Origin: Oscheius tipulae
Lineage: Eukaryota; Nematoda; Chromadorea; Rhabditida; Rhabditidae
Length of the DNA stretch: 64,000 bases
Direction of reading: 5' to 3'
Assembly: GCA_037178975.1 (NCBI GenBank)
Contig: JASJZH010000004.1
Coordinates: 9,052,001-9,116,000, forward strand
In this document: positions 11,372 to 25,633 of the stretch, piece by piece
Layout of the letters: each line of letters opens with the position of its first letter
Position numbering within the stretch: position 1 is the stretch's first letter
Made by a program: the position numbers and the translations under genes
Notes under the pieces: model-generated
What the model was told of the DNA's origin: nothing
The model's database searches: none
The model's input: only the letters and a program-made list of their open reading frames with translations

Positions 11372-14300
11372 ATGTCGGACGGACGAAGCGAACGAACACT
11401 ATCATTGCTTCATTTGAGGAAAACGTACTCGGAATATGCCAAGGTTCCACTGGGAGGACAGAAGGAGGTGGATCACACGAGAATCTTGCCACTTTTCAAT
11501 AGGGTGAGCTTATCATTGTGTTTTCATTTTGAACAGACAAGCATTTCCATTGCCTTTCCACAATGCACTCAGTTACCAAAATTTCCCGGTAGTTCCAAAA
11601 TAAGAATTTTTACAAAACTCGATGAGTTTCAACATTTTTCAGGTCATGTCCATGTACAATCCAACGGAGCTCTGCGGCGAGTTCAAGGAAATCGTCCCTT
11701 TCACCTCCTTCCTCTCCAGCTTTTTGGTTCGAGAAATTAAACAAAGGTAGCAGTTTGTTATTATAGTTAAATTTTTCCTCTTTCAGAGCAGCTAGCCAGA
11801 CGACTCAAGAAGCGGCCTCCTCAATAGCCGAATTTTTTCACCCCAGTTCCTCAAGTAAAGGATGGCTATTACTCAATTCAGTACATTTTCTAATATGCTC
11901 GTAAGTTAGTGTTTTTTTCGAGCCAAGTTTTATTTCCAGGGGTGAATTATCAATAGTCGAAGCCGCGTGCAAAATGTCCTTACCAAGCACGATGGTCAAG
12001 ACTGTGTATCTCTTTTTTGATCTCCCTCCAGGTGACGAGGAACAGCGGAAACAGTTGAATAATCTCTTCACGGATATGATGGAACGACTTGCGGGTTTTG
12101 TGTAAGTTTTTTGCTTCATGCCATTGTAAATTTTGGTACTGTAGATGTGTTACTGAAGAACTGATTAGGAAGGACGATCTCATGCTCATTTTTGTTGGGG
12201 CCTCATCCATTGTACCCAATATCAACATATTGTGGAGGAGGACTATGGCAAGGATGTTGGAAGCGTTGTCTAGCAAGGTAAGAGAAACAAAGTTATGGTT
12301 GCTAAAACGTTTAAATTCCGTTAAACCCACTTTTTTTCTCAGGCACTAAACTCCAATGCCATCAAGTTCATCCACAACAAGGACTGCATCTCAACCTATG
12401 TCAAAACGCTGAGTTCCAAGACCTTGAGTGGAGAGGAAGGAGCCGAGATGATCATTTCGCTTCTCTGTGTATTGAAAGATTCTGGAAAGGCCACAAATCA
12501 ACTCCTTGATGACTTCTTCCGCGTTGACGGCTATCAAGCCATCAAGGACTTCCTGCTCCGGCACCAGACGGATATCGAGCTTGTTAGGAACACCCTCCTG
12601 ATGCTAGTCTCGGTTATAACGACAGGTGCTATGGAGCTGAGACCGCAGGTAGACAGTTTTGTGATTATTTTTAACCAAAATATGGTTTCAGTACAACTCT
12701 GGGTTGATACAGATGGGAACCTTCAGTCTGCCAGTGCCTTCTGGAGCTGGTTTGAGCGTTAGGAACATCAACGCATTCAGCTTACTGTACCAAATGTACT
12801 TGGAGGTTGGTCTTATAACTTCTCTCCCAGACAGCCGCGCTTTCAGACCGACAACAACGAGGTTTCTGCCACTGTTATCGACGTTATTCACTCTATCTAC
12901 ACGTGTGATCCAGCCAACTATTTTATTCTGGACAGAGACTATCCGTTGTCTATCTTCATCGAACAGATGCATCAGAAGAATAACTCTGTACATGTAAGCA
13001 AACTTACTTTTAGTTAAGAATTAATGACTGTAGGGTAAAATACTGGATCTGATCGAGTTCTGTGTCTTCCAACTAAATCACATTCCTTGTAAGGAACTCA
13101 TCAGTATGTGTGTCCTGATCAAGACGGAGCTTTGTCAGGGAAGAACGGAGATTGGAGTTTCGGTTGTTCAGTCGGCTTTTAGACTGCTGACTGTGGATAA
13201 CCTCATGAAGGTAAGCTATTTCTCCTTTTCGATAAGTTGACCTCCTTCTGTATTCTCTAAAGAATTCACTTTCAGGACGCCTTCCGCGAAGTCGGTCTCC
13301 TAGACACTCTCTGCTACACTGTCAACAGTCTCTTTAGTAAATCACAACGTAATCTTCCGTTCTTTTCTTGCAAAATTATCCATTTCAGACCAGGAGCTTT
13401 CCACAAACGAGAAGAAACTGACTCTCCTGGCCACTGACCTACTGACAGTTATTATCAAGGGGAATGTTGAGAATGCCAGTAAGTTTGAAGTTTATTTGTT
13501 TGCAGGCCAAGATGTTTAGAAATGTTCACGGATTGCTTCACTCCAAAACAATTGATCAACGTGATAACTGGTGTTGACGGGGAGTGGAGAGGCAGCGGTC
13601 TTCAGCTTCTGAAACAGCTTCTTCTCTTGGCCATTTCTGATCAGTATATGGGAGGAGTGGTACAGGTTATCAATTTGAACAGTCCACAACAACAGCTGGA
13701 GCTGAACAACGATCTGTTGAAGGTTGAAAGAGACTAGAACGGCCTCTAAAATAAACTTTCAGATGGTTCTCGGAGTGCTAAGAGAGTCTCACAAGGTCAG
13801 AGTGCAGTTCCGAAAGACTGGAGGCTATCTTGCTTTCATTTCCATGATGTTGAATCTGGAAGGAGTTTTTGGGAATCTGGAAAACATTCAAGGTTTGTGA
13901 AAACTAAAGTTGCATTTTTCATTTTGAATAGTGAACGATGAATCGTTTTCACCATGTGTCACATTTGGTCAAATTTGTAACTTTCAGGAGCTGTTCCTGA
14001 GCAAGAGACAGCCCTGCTCGACTTCATTCATCTCATCTTCAAAGTCTTATCGATTAGCATGAGATACGAGCCTTCAAACGCCAAATATTTCTTCCACGAG
14101 GTAAGATTTGCAATTTCGTTCTTATTCGGATTTTTAGGTCGGCTGGGACAGCATAACAACAGTCCTTAGACTGACTGGTGTCTTCTCAGAGACTGGAATG
14201 ATTGATGTCGATCATTCAGAGTGGAAACTGACATCTTCTGAAGTGAAAAACGAGCTGGCTACTTGTCATTACGTCTTCAAAATGGATGAGAATGTCAAAC

Positions 14301-17300
14301 TTGGATCTATTCCGGACAAAATGCCTCCCTCAATTTTTTTCTCCTGCTATGTGATTCGCTTACTGTTTAACTTGGCTCTAGATAACTATGAAAAGTAAGA
14401 GAAACTCTTGATTTGGCTAATCTGTGAGCTTAGGATCTCAACTGATGTTCAATGGTCCGAAGACGACTCTCTGGAAGACAGCATAGTTTCGTGGACTTCT
14501 TCGATTCTGGTTCATCCTGGAGCAGTGCTCTCCATTCTGAATCTGCTGCCGAGTATCCATGCTCACGATAACAGATGGACAGTGGCTGCCCAATACTACT
14601 GTTCACTCTTGTTGAAAGCCTTGCTGAAGCCGGAACGGAATCAGCAAATGATGTGTCAGGTGGGTATTTGTCTCAACTTTTTTCTGATAGCGCAAGAATT
14701 ACACGAGATGGTCTTGAGTTTGTTCTTCACTAGATATTCTTTCCAATAGTAGAACATGAAAAATTTAACAGATGCCCCCTTCAACAGTATAGTTCCAGGT
14801 CGAGATGCCTCGTCACTTGATGCAGATCTCTTCGAAGCTGTTCCTCTGTGAGACCCATCTTCTCCTTCAGACATTCTACTACCTCCTGGAGCGACTATCC
14901 TACCAGGCTATGCAGCCGAATCAGCTCAGGTAGTTTTCTCCCATTCATTTCCATTTCGTCTATTCCAGGCACTTCCTCCGTCTTGACCTCCCACTCTGCT
15001 GTCGAAATCTGGACGAGAACGACGGAGAAGAGCCGATCAGATCCAACGAGGGTGGTCCTGTACCGCTTCAACGGGTCAGAGCTCTTGTTTCGATGATGAC
15101 TCCGAGAGATCAGCGGCTTTCCCAGGCTCCTTCATTCATCGAGCTGGATATGGCTATGGAAGGCTTCGGAGCACTGTTCGTCCCGTCTCTGTCGCCTCTT
15201 TTCTCAAGCACCAGGACTGAGAGAATTTTTCCACCGCTCAACGGAATGACCTTCTCCACATGGCTCTACGTCGATGCCTTCTCGGATAAGAAGGCCGACG
15301 CTCATCCGCTCAGAATGCTCACTATCACCCGTACCGTTTCGTGGCAAGATGAGAGACGAAAGCAGATCCCGTCAAACTTGGCCTGCTTGACGATCCAGAT
15401 CAGTCCAATAGATCATTCTCTCTTGGTCTCTACAGAGGAGCTAGAAAATGGCGGTGTTGATCTAGAGAAAGAAGTCAAGTTCCCATCTGATAAGGTGGTC
15501 CGAGTCGCGATGGCTGACATTATCCGACCGATGGAATGGAATCACTTTTGCATTATTCTGACAAGGTCGGTTCTGAAACCGAGTACTGTGACAGTCTACC
15601 TCAATGGGAAGGTGATAGCTCATCAGAAGATCCAGTACATTGTCCAGACGGCTGGAGGAGCTGCTACCCAGCTGGCTCATACTCATGCTATCAATGCAGT
15701 TATTGGAACCCTACCGGCTCATCGGAGACCAAGTCGACTACGCTATCGAGTCGCGTCTACCTTCCTAGTTGAGGAGCCATTGCCCCAGGAGATTGTTCGG
15801 TCCATTTACAATCTGCAACCTCATTATGTTGGGAATCTACAAGCTGCAGCTCCAGACGGTACCGCTCTGGTCCAAGAGGAGAAGATTGTCTTGTCACTCA
15901 ACGGGCTTTCGACTACGGAGCTGACCCTGGCCAAGATTCGGAGTATGCACAGCAAACTGGACGCTGAAATGCTTGCACCACACTTGGGAATCAGTCCTCT
16001 AGACAATGGAAATCCGCTGAAAATACATCTGAACACGGCAGATGCCTCAGTTGGAGCTGGAAGAAGTTTTGGAGCTGTGGTCGTCGGGTACCTTGGAATG
16101 CGATCCTTCAGTCCTCGACCAGTTCCACGTCTTTTGGACTCTATGGGCGGCTTCGCTTGCCTCTACGGTCTCGTGGCCATGGCAACAGATGCCGAAGGAC
16201 TATACGCTTCCCTGAAAGCTGTAGTATCTGCCGTGAGATCCAACAGTAATCTACAGAACACTCTTCTGGGAAATAGAGCCTACCAGACACTGGCTGTACT
16301 TCTGGAAGACAAGGCTCATCTTCTGAACTCCCACATCATGCACATGGTTTTCAGTATGACCGGAACGCTGGATACTTCCAAAGAAACTGCAACGATTCCA
16401 TGTACCCAAGCCTTTGATGATCTTCTCTGTGACCCGGACGTTTGGGCGAAAGCTCCTCCCGACCTTCATCGAATGTTGTACGAACATTTCTACGAACTGA
16501 TCACGGATCATCAGAGGGAGAATCTACAGATTGTTCGGAGGTCTCCAATGCTGTCAAGGATGCTCTTCACCATCTTTGATCACCCGGAATTGCTACCAAT
16601 TACAAATGAGATCGTGTTCAATTTACTCTCAGCCATCGCTCAGCCACCTTGTGACAACAGAAGCATGTTGAAGTTGGGACAGGCAATAGCGGCAACCCTT
16701 TTTACGACAGAAGAGGAACTGGAACAAGAATCACGACAACCGTTCCACATTGCAGAGCTCCAGACGAAGCTCTTGGCCAATTCAAAGATTGAAGAAGGGA
16801 AGCCGAGCGTTTTGTACATGGTCTACATCAGGAACAGACTTCTGAACATGTTGGCCAACTGTCTCTCTCATTCTAATCCGGAAATCAACAAGCACATGTC
16901 GGAGCAGATGGTCAAGGTGCTTGGATTTGACTGGATCCTGGCTCTTCTGTCACCGAGAGTCCATTCAGCTACAGCGTTTCTGGCATTGAGAATACTTTTG
17001 GCTCTACTAGCACATCCGAACCTTCTGAGCAAGTTCAGAGAAGGAAGTGGAAATGGAGGATGGTTATCCGATGCAGATTCTGTGGTTAGGAATAGAGCGG
17101 CGGTAAGTTTTTGAATAGAAGACAGTGACTGTAACAGAGTAAGAGACGGTAACAGTGACAGAAAAGCATTTCCAGGTCGTTCTCGGCTTCTCGGTCTCTG
17201 CTCATGGTGGCTCTGTCGGCTCGAAAATTGATATGAACCCTGAACTCAAGAACTGTGCCGGATTTGCTGCTCTGGAACACGTCATGGCTGCTCACGCTGA

Positions 17301-20300
17301 GAAACCTCACGCCTACTTGGCTATGCTCAGTCTCCTGGTTGGCCAACCCATCAAAGATCTCCGTTTCTGTGAGAGTTTCAATGTTGACCAAGTTTGGACC
17401 CATGTATTTGGTCTCTCCTTGAGCAGGTAGTCTTTTTCTGTTTTAACATTGAAATCTCATTCAGTTCGGTCTACGACGCTATTTCCAACGCCGAGTTCTG
17501 TTACGAGGCCCTCTTGCCACTGTTCTCCATGCTCCGAGCTGCCATTTACTGTGGAAACGAGGCTCTGCAAGGCTGGCATGTCTCCTACCCACAGGCCGTC
17601 CTCCAAATGATTTCCTTTCTTTACCAGAACAGCCACAACTTCTTCGTAGTATCTCATTCAGAGGATGTCTTTCTGGCACTCTTTTCCAGTCTTATCCAGG
17701 TAATTTAGACCTTTTGACTTTACAAAATCTTTTTAGGATACCAACGCGATGGGTGTCAAAAGTGAGGCAGCTGACAGAAGAGACAGTGGCTCACCAGACG
17801 TGGAAAGGACCAAAGAATGTACGTAGTTCATCTTCGATTTTCTTAATACAAATTTTTGCAGTCCTTCTCCAAAACACGACGGTCAAAGGAGTTCTTGACA
17901 TCCTGAAACGAATCTTCTGTGACGACTTCCAAATTGCTTCGGGGTCTAGAGCAGATAGTTTGGTCGACGTGGTCATTGAGAGTATAGCTGAGGGAGGAGC
18001 CACGAGAAAACTGCAGACCATAGCTTTGAGCGCTCTTGTACATACTGTAAGTGCTACTTTGATTTCTGTACAGAAGCAACTGATTCAGAGTCTCGAACAC
18101 TTGATCAGCACAGATCTCCTGATTTCTTCCGCCTTGCCACCAAATGTACCACCTCAATCCTTGACCCAGGTTAGTACAAGTTGGCCCAGTACAAAGGGAG
18201 ACATTTTATCACAGTTTGAACCGACGTAATTATTTAACTTTCAGGTCGGCGTGAACATCTCGTACACCGTCTCTCGGATAGTCGACTCTCTGTGGAATGG
18301 GCTCTTGGTCGATGATCCTCTTCGTCTTCTCAACTCTCTCTACCACATCTACGGAATAGCCAGTCGGAAGGAGAACAAGGCTATCAATCTGGACAGCTTA
18401 ACCATCTCCATCATGAGAACAGTCCTCTACATTCTGAGTCGCCCCATTGATCAGGTCTCCGTCCAAATGACCGTCCTGGACACTCTATCTTCTCTCGTGG
18501 TCAAGAGAATAATCTTTCTCTCCTCGAACGAAGCCTGGTTCTTCACTTCACTGACTCATTTGATTTTCATGCTCTCTGTTACGCCGGATATTTTGGAAAG
18601 GGAACAGCAGGCAATCGAGCGAGCAAGTGCTCAAGTAGCCTTATGTGCCTCGAAGGTCTGGACGGACGTGATCATTACCAAGAAGGCTCTTCTGGAGGAG
18701 GCCTTCAAGAAGCAGACTGTCGGTGAATTGAACGCTGCTCGTGCCCTGCTAGCCAACTCTGCTGGTATTGCTTGGAGTCAATTTGTTGACTCACAGCTTC
18801 ACCCTACGACTACGATGAACTCGGCCAAAGATCTCCAACAGCAAATCAGTTCACGGATCACGAGAGTAGCTTCGGGATTGAGTAAACTAGCCGGGAAGAG
18901 GAGTCTGACAACACATTCGTCTCTCACCGGCTCTGCTCCCTGGAAGAACACGAGCATTGACAAAGAAGTTGTGCACATGTGGCTTAAGGTCCATGTCAGC
19001 CTATTGAAAGAACTGGTCACCACACAAGCCACCAGATACCATGAGTGGCATGCTCATGTCAGAAAGTGGTCTCTACACGAGTGGCACCAGCTGGAAGCCG
19101 AGCTGACGAGAGAGCGGGGAATTTGGGGACCTGAACAATCGTCGAGACTGGATAAGTACAGACTGGACACTTCCGAAGGTCCGTCGAGGATACGAAGAAA
19201 ACTGGTCCCCAATAGATTCTTTTACCACATGTACCCGTACAGGCCGCATTTGGATGATCCAGCTGCTGTAAGTTAAGGTCTCGACTGCTGTAAGCGTGAG
19301 AGTTTAGAAAGCTCTGAGGGTGAAGGTGGCCATCTCCAAAGACAGTTCCCAATATTATGAGGCCTGTATGAAGAGGAGACCGAGAACCATGGACGCCAGA
19401 ATCATCGATACGGCTGCTGCCGTTGCCACTCCTTCAGAAGAGAAGCCATCTTTCACTTTTGGCGATCTTGCACGTAAGGAACTTTTTTCCTCTTAGGTAA
19501 ATTTAAATTCAGAACTGAGCACCTCTCTGATTCGACGTTTGTCAATCCGCCAATCCACTGATGAAGAACGTCTGTCTCAAGACCAAGCCCCTGAAGAGGA
19601 AAATGGTCTCGAGGAAGAGAAGAACAGCGAAGTGAGAGACGAGGAACAGGAGGAGGAAAACTCATCGTCGTCGGAGAAGCTAAAACCTGACAAAGAAGAA
19701 CTAAACAGCAGGGAGGAAAAGAAAGAGGAGGAGAAGAAACGAGGACCAGACAATCAGACCTTGTTGAGATTACTGGAGCAAGGAGAACAGCTTCACAGCA
19801 TGTTCCGCTGTGCCAGAATCATGGGTCTGGAAACAGCTGAAGGCTTGTTGCTCTTCGGAAAGGATCACTACTACGTGGTTGATGGTTTCACTCTGCTCAA
19901 GACCAGGGAGATCAGAGACCTTGACTTTTTAAGTCAGGAACTACACGATCCCATTGTTCCATACCAAGCCACAGGGTGTACCAAGCCACCGAGGACGTCA
20001 AGAATTTGCAGCAAATTCAGTTATGAGGACATCAAGGAAGTTCATAAGAGAAGGTAAGTAGCTAGACAAGAATTACTAAACAATTCACTGTTTAGGTACC
20101 TGCTCCAACCAATTGCTTTGGAAGTCTTTAGCGGTGACGGTCGGAACTACCTGTTGGCTTTCCCCAAGAAGATCCGTGACCGTGTCTACGAAAAGTTCAC
20201 TGCGATGGCCAAAAGTCGTTTCGATGCCGGAGCCGAATCTATCAGTGGCCAGAAAGCAAACATGGCGATCGAGCAAAACAGTCGGACGAGTCTTCTGAAC

Positions 20301-22837
20301 TCTCTAATACTTGGACAACAATCTGTGACGCAGAGATGGATCAGCGGTCAGATCACCAACTTCCAATACCTGATGCATTTGAACACGCTAGCTGGAAGGT
20401 CCTACAACGATCTCTCGCAGTATCCTATCTTCCCGTGGGTCCTGGCCGACTATATCTCGCCTATGCTGAACTTCAACAATCCTCACACGTTCCGTGACTT
20501 TTCGAAGCCGATGGGAGCGCAGAACCTTGCGAGGTTGGAACAGTTCTTGAAGAGGTACCGAGAATGGGACGATCCAACTGGAGAGACACCTCCCTACATG
20601 TATGGAACTCACTATTCATCAGCTATGATCGTCGTGTCCTACCTGGTTCGACTGGAACCCTTCACACAACAGTTCCTCAACCTCCAAGGTGGTCATTTTG
20701 ACCTAGCTGATCGGATGTTCCATAGTATCGGAGATGCCTGGCTCTCAGCAAGTCGAAACAACATGGCTGACGTCAAGGAGCTAATTCCAGAGTTTTTCAC
20801 CCTACCAGAGATGTTCCAGAACCGAAATCATTTCGATCTTGGAGTCAAGCAGAACGGTATTGCTTTGAACGATGTTGTACTGCCACCTTGGTGTCACGGT
20901 GACCCGAGAGAATTTGTCCGGCTCCATAGACAAGCCCTGGAGTGTGACTACGTTTCATCGCATCTACACGAATGGATCGACCTGGTTTTTGGATACAAGC
21001 AGCATGGAGAGGAGGCAATCAATGGCAACAATCTGTTCCATCATCTTTTCTACGAAGGAAGTGTTGACTTTGAGTCAATCGACGACCCACTGACAAGGAA
21101 TGCTACTATCGGATTCGTCAACAACTTTGGTCAGATACCTGCTCAGCTCTTCAAGAAGCCGCATCCGCAGAAGAAGGTCAGCCCGGTGGATGGGTACCAG
21201 AACACTTCGGGGGTCACAACTCAGAGACTTTTCTATCATTCACTGCATTCTCTGAAACCACCAGCCGTCCCTGTCAAGATCCTGCGATCAGCAATCGGCT
21301 CAATTCATCTCAACGAGCGAACGGGACTCACAGCTTTGGAACAGAACAAGATCCTGTTTAGTGGCAACAAATATCTGGCCTGGGGATTTGCGGATCGTTC
21401 CATCCGTATGGGACAACTGGACTCGGACAAGTCTTCGTGTATCCACGAGATGTGTGATTCTGAAGAGCTGACATGTGTTGCAAGTGGAGACGACAGAACA
21501 CTGTTCTGTGGAAGTAGTACAGGCTGTGTCAGTGTGTGGTCAATCAACAAAAAGCCACCAGGCTTGAAGAGAAGAAAAGTACTAGATGGACATTCGGACG
21601 CTGTGACTTGTCTAGTGGTGTGCAGTGCACACGCCTTCGTCGTCTCAGCTAGTCGAGACAAAACAGTCATTATGTGGCATCAGTCGGAACTAAACTTAAT
21701 CAGACAGTTGGCAAAGCACCCAGCTCCAGTTTCAGCTGTGGCTGTCAACGACACAACTGGAGATATTGCTACAGCCTGTGCGACTCTCCTACATCTCTGG
21801 TCCATCAATGGAGACCTCCTTGCCTGCATCAACACGTCCGAGACCAATCTTGCTTCCGACAGCGGGCAGATGATTCTATCCATCGCCTTCTCGACGATGA
21901 ACGAATGGGATACGGACAATGTTATCATGTGTGGAACAGCCGACGGCGTGGTAAAGATCTACTCGTCTATCATGGTGGAGAACGATGGATCGGTGGAAAA
22001 GCCTCAAATTGAGAAATCTAAGTGAGTTGAGATGAAGCAGAGAGATATTATGACAGAAGGACAGACTTACAAATTTGTTCCAGCATGGAACAACCCTCCG
22101 CCTCAATTGTCCTAGCCCGTCTGGAAAGGCAAAGAAGACGGCTAAAAGTTGCTGCAAGTCAAGAAACTTCAACTTCCTCCACAGTCTCGATGTCCCACTC
22201 ACCTGAACCTTCTCAATCTCCTGAACTGTTTAGAGCTGAAGGTACATTTTTTATTTTGATTGAAAAAAAATCTGATTCAGGTGGGCTCACTGACGAAAAC
22301 CATCCCCAGTTTGTCCGAGTTCTCGTCCAAAGGGCTGCCTTAACAATGCATACGGCTTTCAACAGACCGGATAACACTCATCCAGCACCGGTGACGGCGA
22401 TTGCTCCAAGCAAGTAAGTCACTTTTCCATGGTTGGAGAAAGCAGAGTTTGTCTGGGAGGAAGCAGCTTTCTATGTTGATGCAGAAACCATTTCTGAGGT
22501 TAACCATGTCGTTCAGGGCTTGAACGTTACCAATCACCCCGTTTTCAGAGACCACCGAGCCTTATACATCGGTGATGGAATAGGTCGGGTTTGGTGCTGG
22601 CAGCCTGGAGAAGACGGTGACCGAGCAGACCACTGGGTACAGGACATGTCAAGACAGCGTTGTACTCAATGCCAACAGAAGTTTTCTATTGCCGATCGCA
22701 AACATCACTGCCGCAACTGTGGTCAAATCTTCTGTGCTAAATGCAGTCGATTCGAGTCCGACATCACACACATGAAAATCTCCCGACCTGTTAGGGTCTG
22801 TCAAAACTGTTTCCTACGCCTTCGAGCACAAAACTAG
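11372..22837 (+). CDS. wdfy-3: WDFY3/Alfy-like PH-BEACH, WD40 and FYVE protein
   Basis: A single long gene, many exons, probably around 3000 residues. The N-terminus (MSDGRSERTLSLLHLRKTYS) has the LRKTY start seen in WDFY3 proteins, followed by a long alpha-solenoid region. A concanavalin-A-like segment lies around 15230-15800 (NGMTFSTWLYVDAF). An acidic Glu-rich linker (19560-19750) precedes the PH-like domain (RCARIMGLETAEGLLLFGKD). The BEACH domain starts near 20330 (QRWISGQITNFQYLMHLNTL), WD40 repeats follow near 21350-21960 and a C-terminal FYVE finger near 22640-22830 (WVQD, DRKHHCRNCG, RVCQNC). In animals WDFY3 is a large scaffold for selective autophagy of protein aggregates, and FYVE fingers bind PI3P. 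Here the FYVE zinc ligands and the HHCR basic motif look intact. It is the only large, deeply conserved housekeeping-type gene in the window. No break was seen. Confidence 0.93.
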
Positions 22838-23691
22838 CCCTGTTTGTTACAGTTTACAATTCAGTTATTTATCTCATTTCTTTTGCATATATTTGAGATT
22901 CTTCACATCACCCGGTCTCTCCCAATCTCGCACTTTTTATATCTCATAGCTTTTATCTGCCCTATATTGAGTCCAACCAAGCCGGGTACCTGTATCACAT
23001 GTTGTGGCTCTTCCTTGTTTGTGATTTCTTCTGCTTATTTATTGAATCTACTATTTTTTGAGTACATTGCAATGAACATGCAAGAGAGACGGACAGACAG
23101 AGAGACATTGAAACAGAGGGCACGTAACTTATAGCAGGAAACAGTATCCAGCAACCTGTCCCTGCCTCTCGTCCATCAAAAAAATTGGATTGTGTTTCCA
23201 TCAGGGATGGGCAGATACAAAAAATTATTTCGGATTCGAATGCATCCGAAACTCTAAAACGGTTACGGGTGCGACTCGGATCTGGGAACTTCTACTGAGA
23301 AATTCCCAGCACTCTTTCTAACCGAGCAAAAAGTGTACAACAAGGTGTTCGCTGAAGTCGAGCGAAAAAACCAAAGTATGCACAAAAGTGACCTGTGACA
23401 CGCCAACAGCTTTACTGGAGGAACATCTATAAACATAACTGAGTGTACATCTAGAGAGATTTCCCCAAGGTCAGCAATACAACATTCTCATTATTGGAGA
23501 ATAAAATACGGCGGCAAATGTATTCTAAAAAAGCGCCCGACTTAAGTTTTGCCTGCTCCTTGCAAATTTTCCTGTCCATCCGACAAACTGGATCATTCTC
23601 GCAACGTAATCCGCTAGCTGTGGCGCTTAGCTGATACCCTTTTGAATGTTCATTCACTTCCTTCTAACAATACACTTCGTACTTCTTCCAG
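22838..23691. other. Intergenic and unresolved 5' part of lectin gene
   Basis: This holds the 3' untranslated region of the WDFY3-like gene and a short purine-rich GACAGACAGAGAGAC tract near 23090. The remainder should contain the upstream exon(s), including signal peptide, of the lectin gene that follows. I could not identify those exons with confidence. Confidence 0.4.
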
Positions 23692-24555
23692 TAGTGCAAA
23701 CATGTATACCGACTTACACATATGAAGGTTAAAAATTTCCCAAAATGACCAGCTGTGCCTATAGTTGAAGTAACTACTAGCCCGACAAGTACAAGTACGA
23801 CTAGTACGAGTACGACAACCACAACAACATCAACTACTACGACCTCGACAACAACCACAACGACGACATTAAGTTAGTCAATTTTTGGTTTCAATGTTTG
23901 CATGTTAGATTACGGTGAAGTGGCCACACAAGAATTTCATTTGCGACCGCCACTTTATATAGCACACCATCGTGGAATTTTCTTTACAATTCACTAATAT
24001 GTTAATTTTCAGTGGCATGTCCCAGTGTCTGGGACCAGAGTCTTGGCAACGGCTACGAATACTGTTTCGTCGCCACGGCCGCCACGTATGATCCCGCTTT
24101 GGCAATGTGTATGGCGATGGGAGCCTCTCTGCCGTCGATTGCCGACCAGGCTGAAAGGATATTTATCCGAGGTTATCAACTTGCTATAATTGCTACAAGC
24201 ATTTGACAGATCTTGCACCTACTGGACAACAGTGGCTCGGAGCAAATCGACTATGCGATTCAACCGGTGGCGCTGGACGAGGCGCAAACTGTTGGGAATG
24301 GCTGGATGGCACACCGGTAAAATATTGTAATTTTGTGGAGAAAAAGATATTTAGTGGACCTTCTTTATATGGTCTCCCGCACCTGAACCAAGTGGTACAC
24401 GGGCGACTGCACCCTGTCTGGGGGTATATTTGTCTATTGCAACTGTATTTATCATTTTTTTATTTTTCCAGTTCAACTACCAGAACGCAGCTGCTTATTC
24501 AGATGAAAGTTGCTTCGCCAGCTTTCATTACGTTTGTAAAAGATTGATTGTGTGA
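23692..24555 (+). CDS. C-type lectin with Thr-rich linker (5' end not resolved)
   Basis: The exon chain begins after TTCCAG with a segment containing TCIPTYTYE, then a Thr/Ser-rich linker exon (about 23763-23870). Next is a C-type lectin domain: ACPSVWDQSLGNGYEYCF, then CMAMGASLPSIADQAE, QQWLGANRLCDSTGG, CWEWLDGTP and, after an intron of about 150 bp, FNYQNAAAYSDESCF and HYVCKRLIV before TGA 24553-24555. The cysteine and tryptophan pattern (WLG, WEW, final YVC) fits the fold. A classical EPN/QPD calcium-sugar motif is not evident, so sugar binding is unproven. Nematode lectins of this kind are usually secreted and many respond to infection. The immediate downstream copy is a pseudogene. Signal peptide exon not found, so the start given is that of the first exon I can support. 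Confidence 0.7.
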
Positions 24556-25079
24556 CTACAGCACTGTTCTATGACTGTCACTACAAACGGAGTGTTGTGA
24601 AGAAAAAAGGTAGATTGTCTTTTTGTCTTCTCAATCAATTATTTAGCGGTTTACACGAGCTCTGCACCTTCAGTTTTTGTTTGATTCCTGTATAAAGTTT
24701 TCGTGATGCGGAGAGATTCATTTTATTAACGAAGAGCCGTGTCCGTATGTGTATATGTAGCCTAACTCGCAGGAGTATAAAGAAGTTCCTCTATAAAGAA
24801 GTTACTCAATCCAAGCCAGTATAGTCACAAGTTGACATAAGCTGACAGAAGTTAGACATTAGCGGATATTTGCTTTCATCTAGGTCCATAGATTTGAATC
24901 TGAAAGAGTGTTAGCTAAAAATGGTTGATGCCTACCAGGTGACCATATTAATACGTATATGTCTGTCTGTAACTATTTTGTTTTCTAACCAAATCAAGCG
25001 ATTTTTTTTTTCAAATAATAGGGCAAACTTATCTCTATTTATTGTGCCGACAATGTTCTAAACTGCGATATTTTAGCCT
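24556..25079. other. Spacer between lectin gene and its decayed copy
   Basis: AT-rich, no exon recognised. It separates two units whose linker and lectin exons are clearly related, so it may be degraded 5' sequence of the second copy. Confidence 0.35.
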
Positions 25080-25516
25080 TTCCAGTTCAGCACGGAACTG
25101 GATTGATCTCGGACCGCCTATCATTAGCGATCCGCTTGGACTGCCCCTAGCTGGTCAGGCATTCAATGCTAAAGTTTTTCACTTAATTACTTCGAGTTTT
25201 GTACTCTTCCCTCTTGTTCAAACCTGTATTCCATTTACACCTAGGAAGGTATGAGTGTGTTTACGATTCTTATCAGCCTAAAGTTGAAACAACTACAAGT
25301 ACCACAAGCACGACCAACACGCTATGTGGGCGTTTTGTTTTTCATAGAGTGTTGGTGCAAAGTTCGTATAACAGACTGGCAAAAACATTTCATCAAGGCA
25401 ATAAAGTGGGTTGTGCTGCTGGCAACCAAGCGGTGCCATAGCTTACTGCTTTGCCAGCACGGTGAATACGTGGGCGAACGCCCAAGCAATGTGTATGTCA
25501 AGGGAAGTCAATCTAT

Positions 25517-25547
25517 TGGGTTGGCATATAAGTCTTTTCGCTTTTTG
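25517..25547 (+). repeat. mariner left terminal inverted repeat
   Basis: 31 bp, identical to the reverse complement of 26726-26756. Adjacent TA at 25515-25516. Confidence 0.95.
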
Positions 25548-25633
25548 TAAACATGTCCTTTGTCTTGTGTACGATAACGTCTGAACTATTGATATAGCAC
25601 CTCGTGTAGCTCACTCGGTCTTCTACCACCACC